64,000 nt of DNA. Origin: Terrihabitans soli (lineage in GTDB: Bacteria > Pseudomonadota > Alphaproteobacteria > Rhizobiales > Methylopilaceae). The stretch covers positions 372,001 through 436,000 of the forward strand of contig NZ_AP023361.1 in assembly GCF_014191545.1 (NCBI RefSeq). The letters run 5' to 3'. Shown here piece after piece: positions 61,626 through 64,000 of this stretch. The notes under the pieces were generated by a model. It saw only the letters and a program-made list of their open reading frames with translations, was not told the origin of the DNA and ran no database searches. Both the position numbers and the translations under genes were made by a program. The number at the start of each line of letters is the position of its first letter. Position 1 is the first letter of the stretch.

Positions 61626-64000
<2,375 letters not shown>

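Overview
The window looks like a chromosomal segment of a GC-rich alphaproteobacterium, most likely Hyphomicrobiales (Rhizobiales). The evidence is the FixL/FixJ/FixK oxygen-sensing system with matching TTGAY-N4-RTCAA boxes, the order aroB-aroK-small membrane protein-xerD-accA-L,D-transpeptidase-secA, and C-P lyase genes with rhizobial-type PHO boxes. The species cannot be named from the sequence. Coding density is very high. I see no insertion sequence, prophage, CRISPR array, tRNA or rRNA, and no gene-free stretch reaches 300 bases.

Region 1 (1-14.4 kb) is a catabolic block: a truncated MmgE/PrpD protein, a DUF4242-like protein, a winged-helix/TPR regulator, a 979-residue FAD/Fe-S dehydrogenase, a glyoxylate-type class V aminotransferase, a GntR/FCD regulator, a hydroxyaspartate/D-threonine-aldolase-like PLP enzyme, a beta-propeller, a complete TctCBA transporter and a TIM-barrel isomerase-like protein. 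An identical 15-base pseudo-palindrome lies 45-46 nt before both the aminotransferase and tctC. A variant lies before a ketopantoate-reductase-like gene at 22.5 kb, so the GntR protein may control a small regulon. Aminotransferase plus aldolase resembles half of the beta-hydroxyaspartate cycle.

Region 2 (14.4-24 kb) starts with a small secreted repeat protein behind a textbook FNR/FixK-type promoter, an XRE-cupin regulator, and a 95-residue protein that is 40% methionine with nine cysteines. Next comes a sulfonate utilisation cluster with two permeases, one ATPase, two binding proteins and SsuD. The leader in front of tauA carries a SAM-II-like pseudoknot followed by an 8-codon reading frame, MTRKCCRR, with a good ribosome binding site. 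This would combine SAM sensing and cysteine-codon sensing, and it is the most novel regulatory element I see here.

Region 3 (24-27.8 kb) holds fixJ, fixL (heme histidine conserved), a fixK-like gene, a small membrane protein with an FNR/FixK box, and a flavodoxin-fold oxidoreductase.

Region 4 (27.8-42.4 kb) is a full phosphonate island: phnDCE behind a PHO box, a methyltransferase, a hexapeptide acyltransferase, phnF with a perfect inverted-repeat operator, phnGHIJKLMN, a PPOX flavoprotein, and a second divergent phnCDE set with its own PHO box and an internal terminator.

Region 5 (42.4-64 kb) is mostly housekeeping: alpha-glucosidase, Rrf2 regulator, MBL-fold hydrolase, ATP-grasp protein, MscS channel, CAP lipoprotein, D-Ala-D-Ala carboxypeptidase, CobW GTPase, acyl-CoA synthetase, DUF924, gamma-carbonic anhydrase, aroB, aroK, xerD, accA, an L,D-transpeptidase and the C-terminal part of secA, which runs off the right edge.
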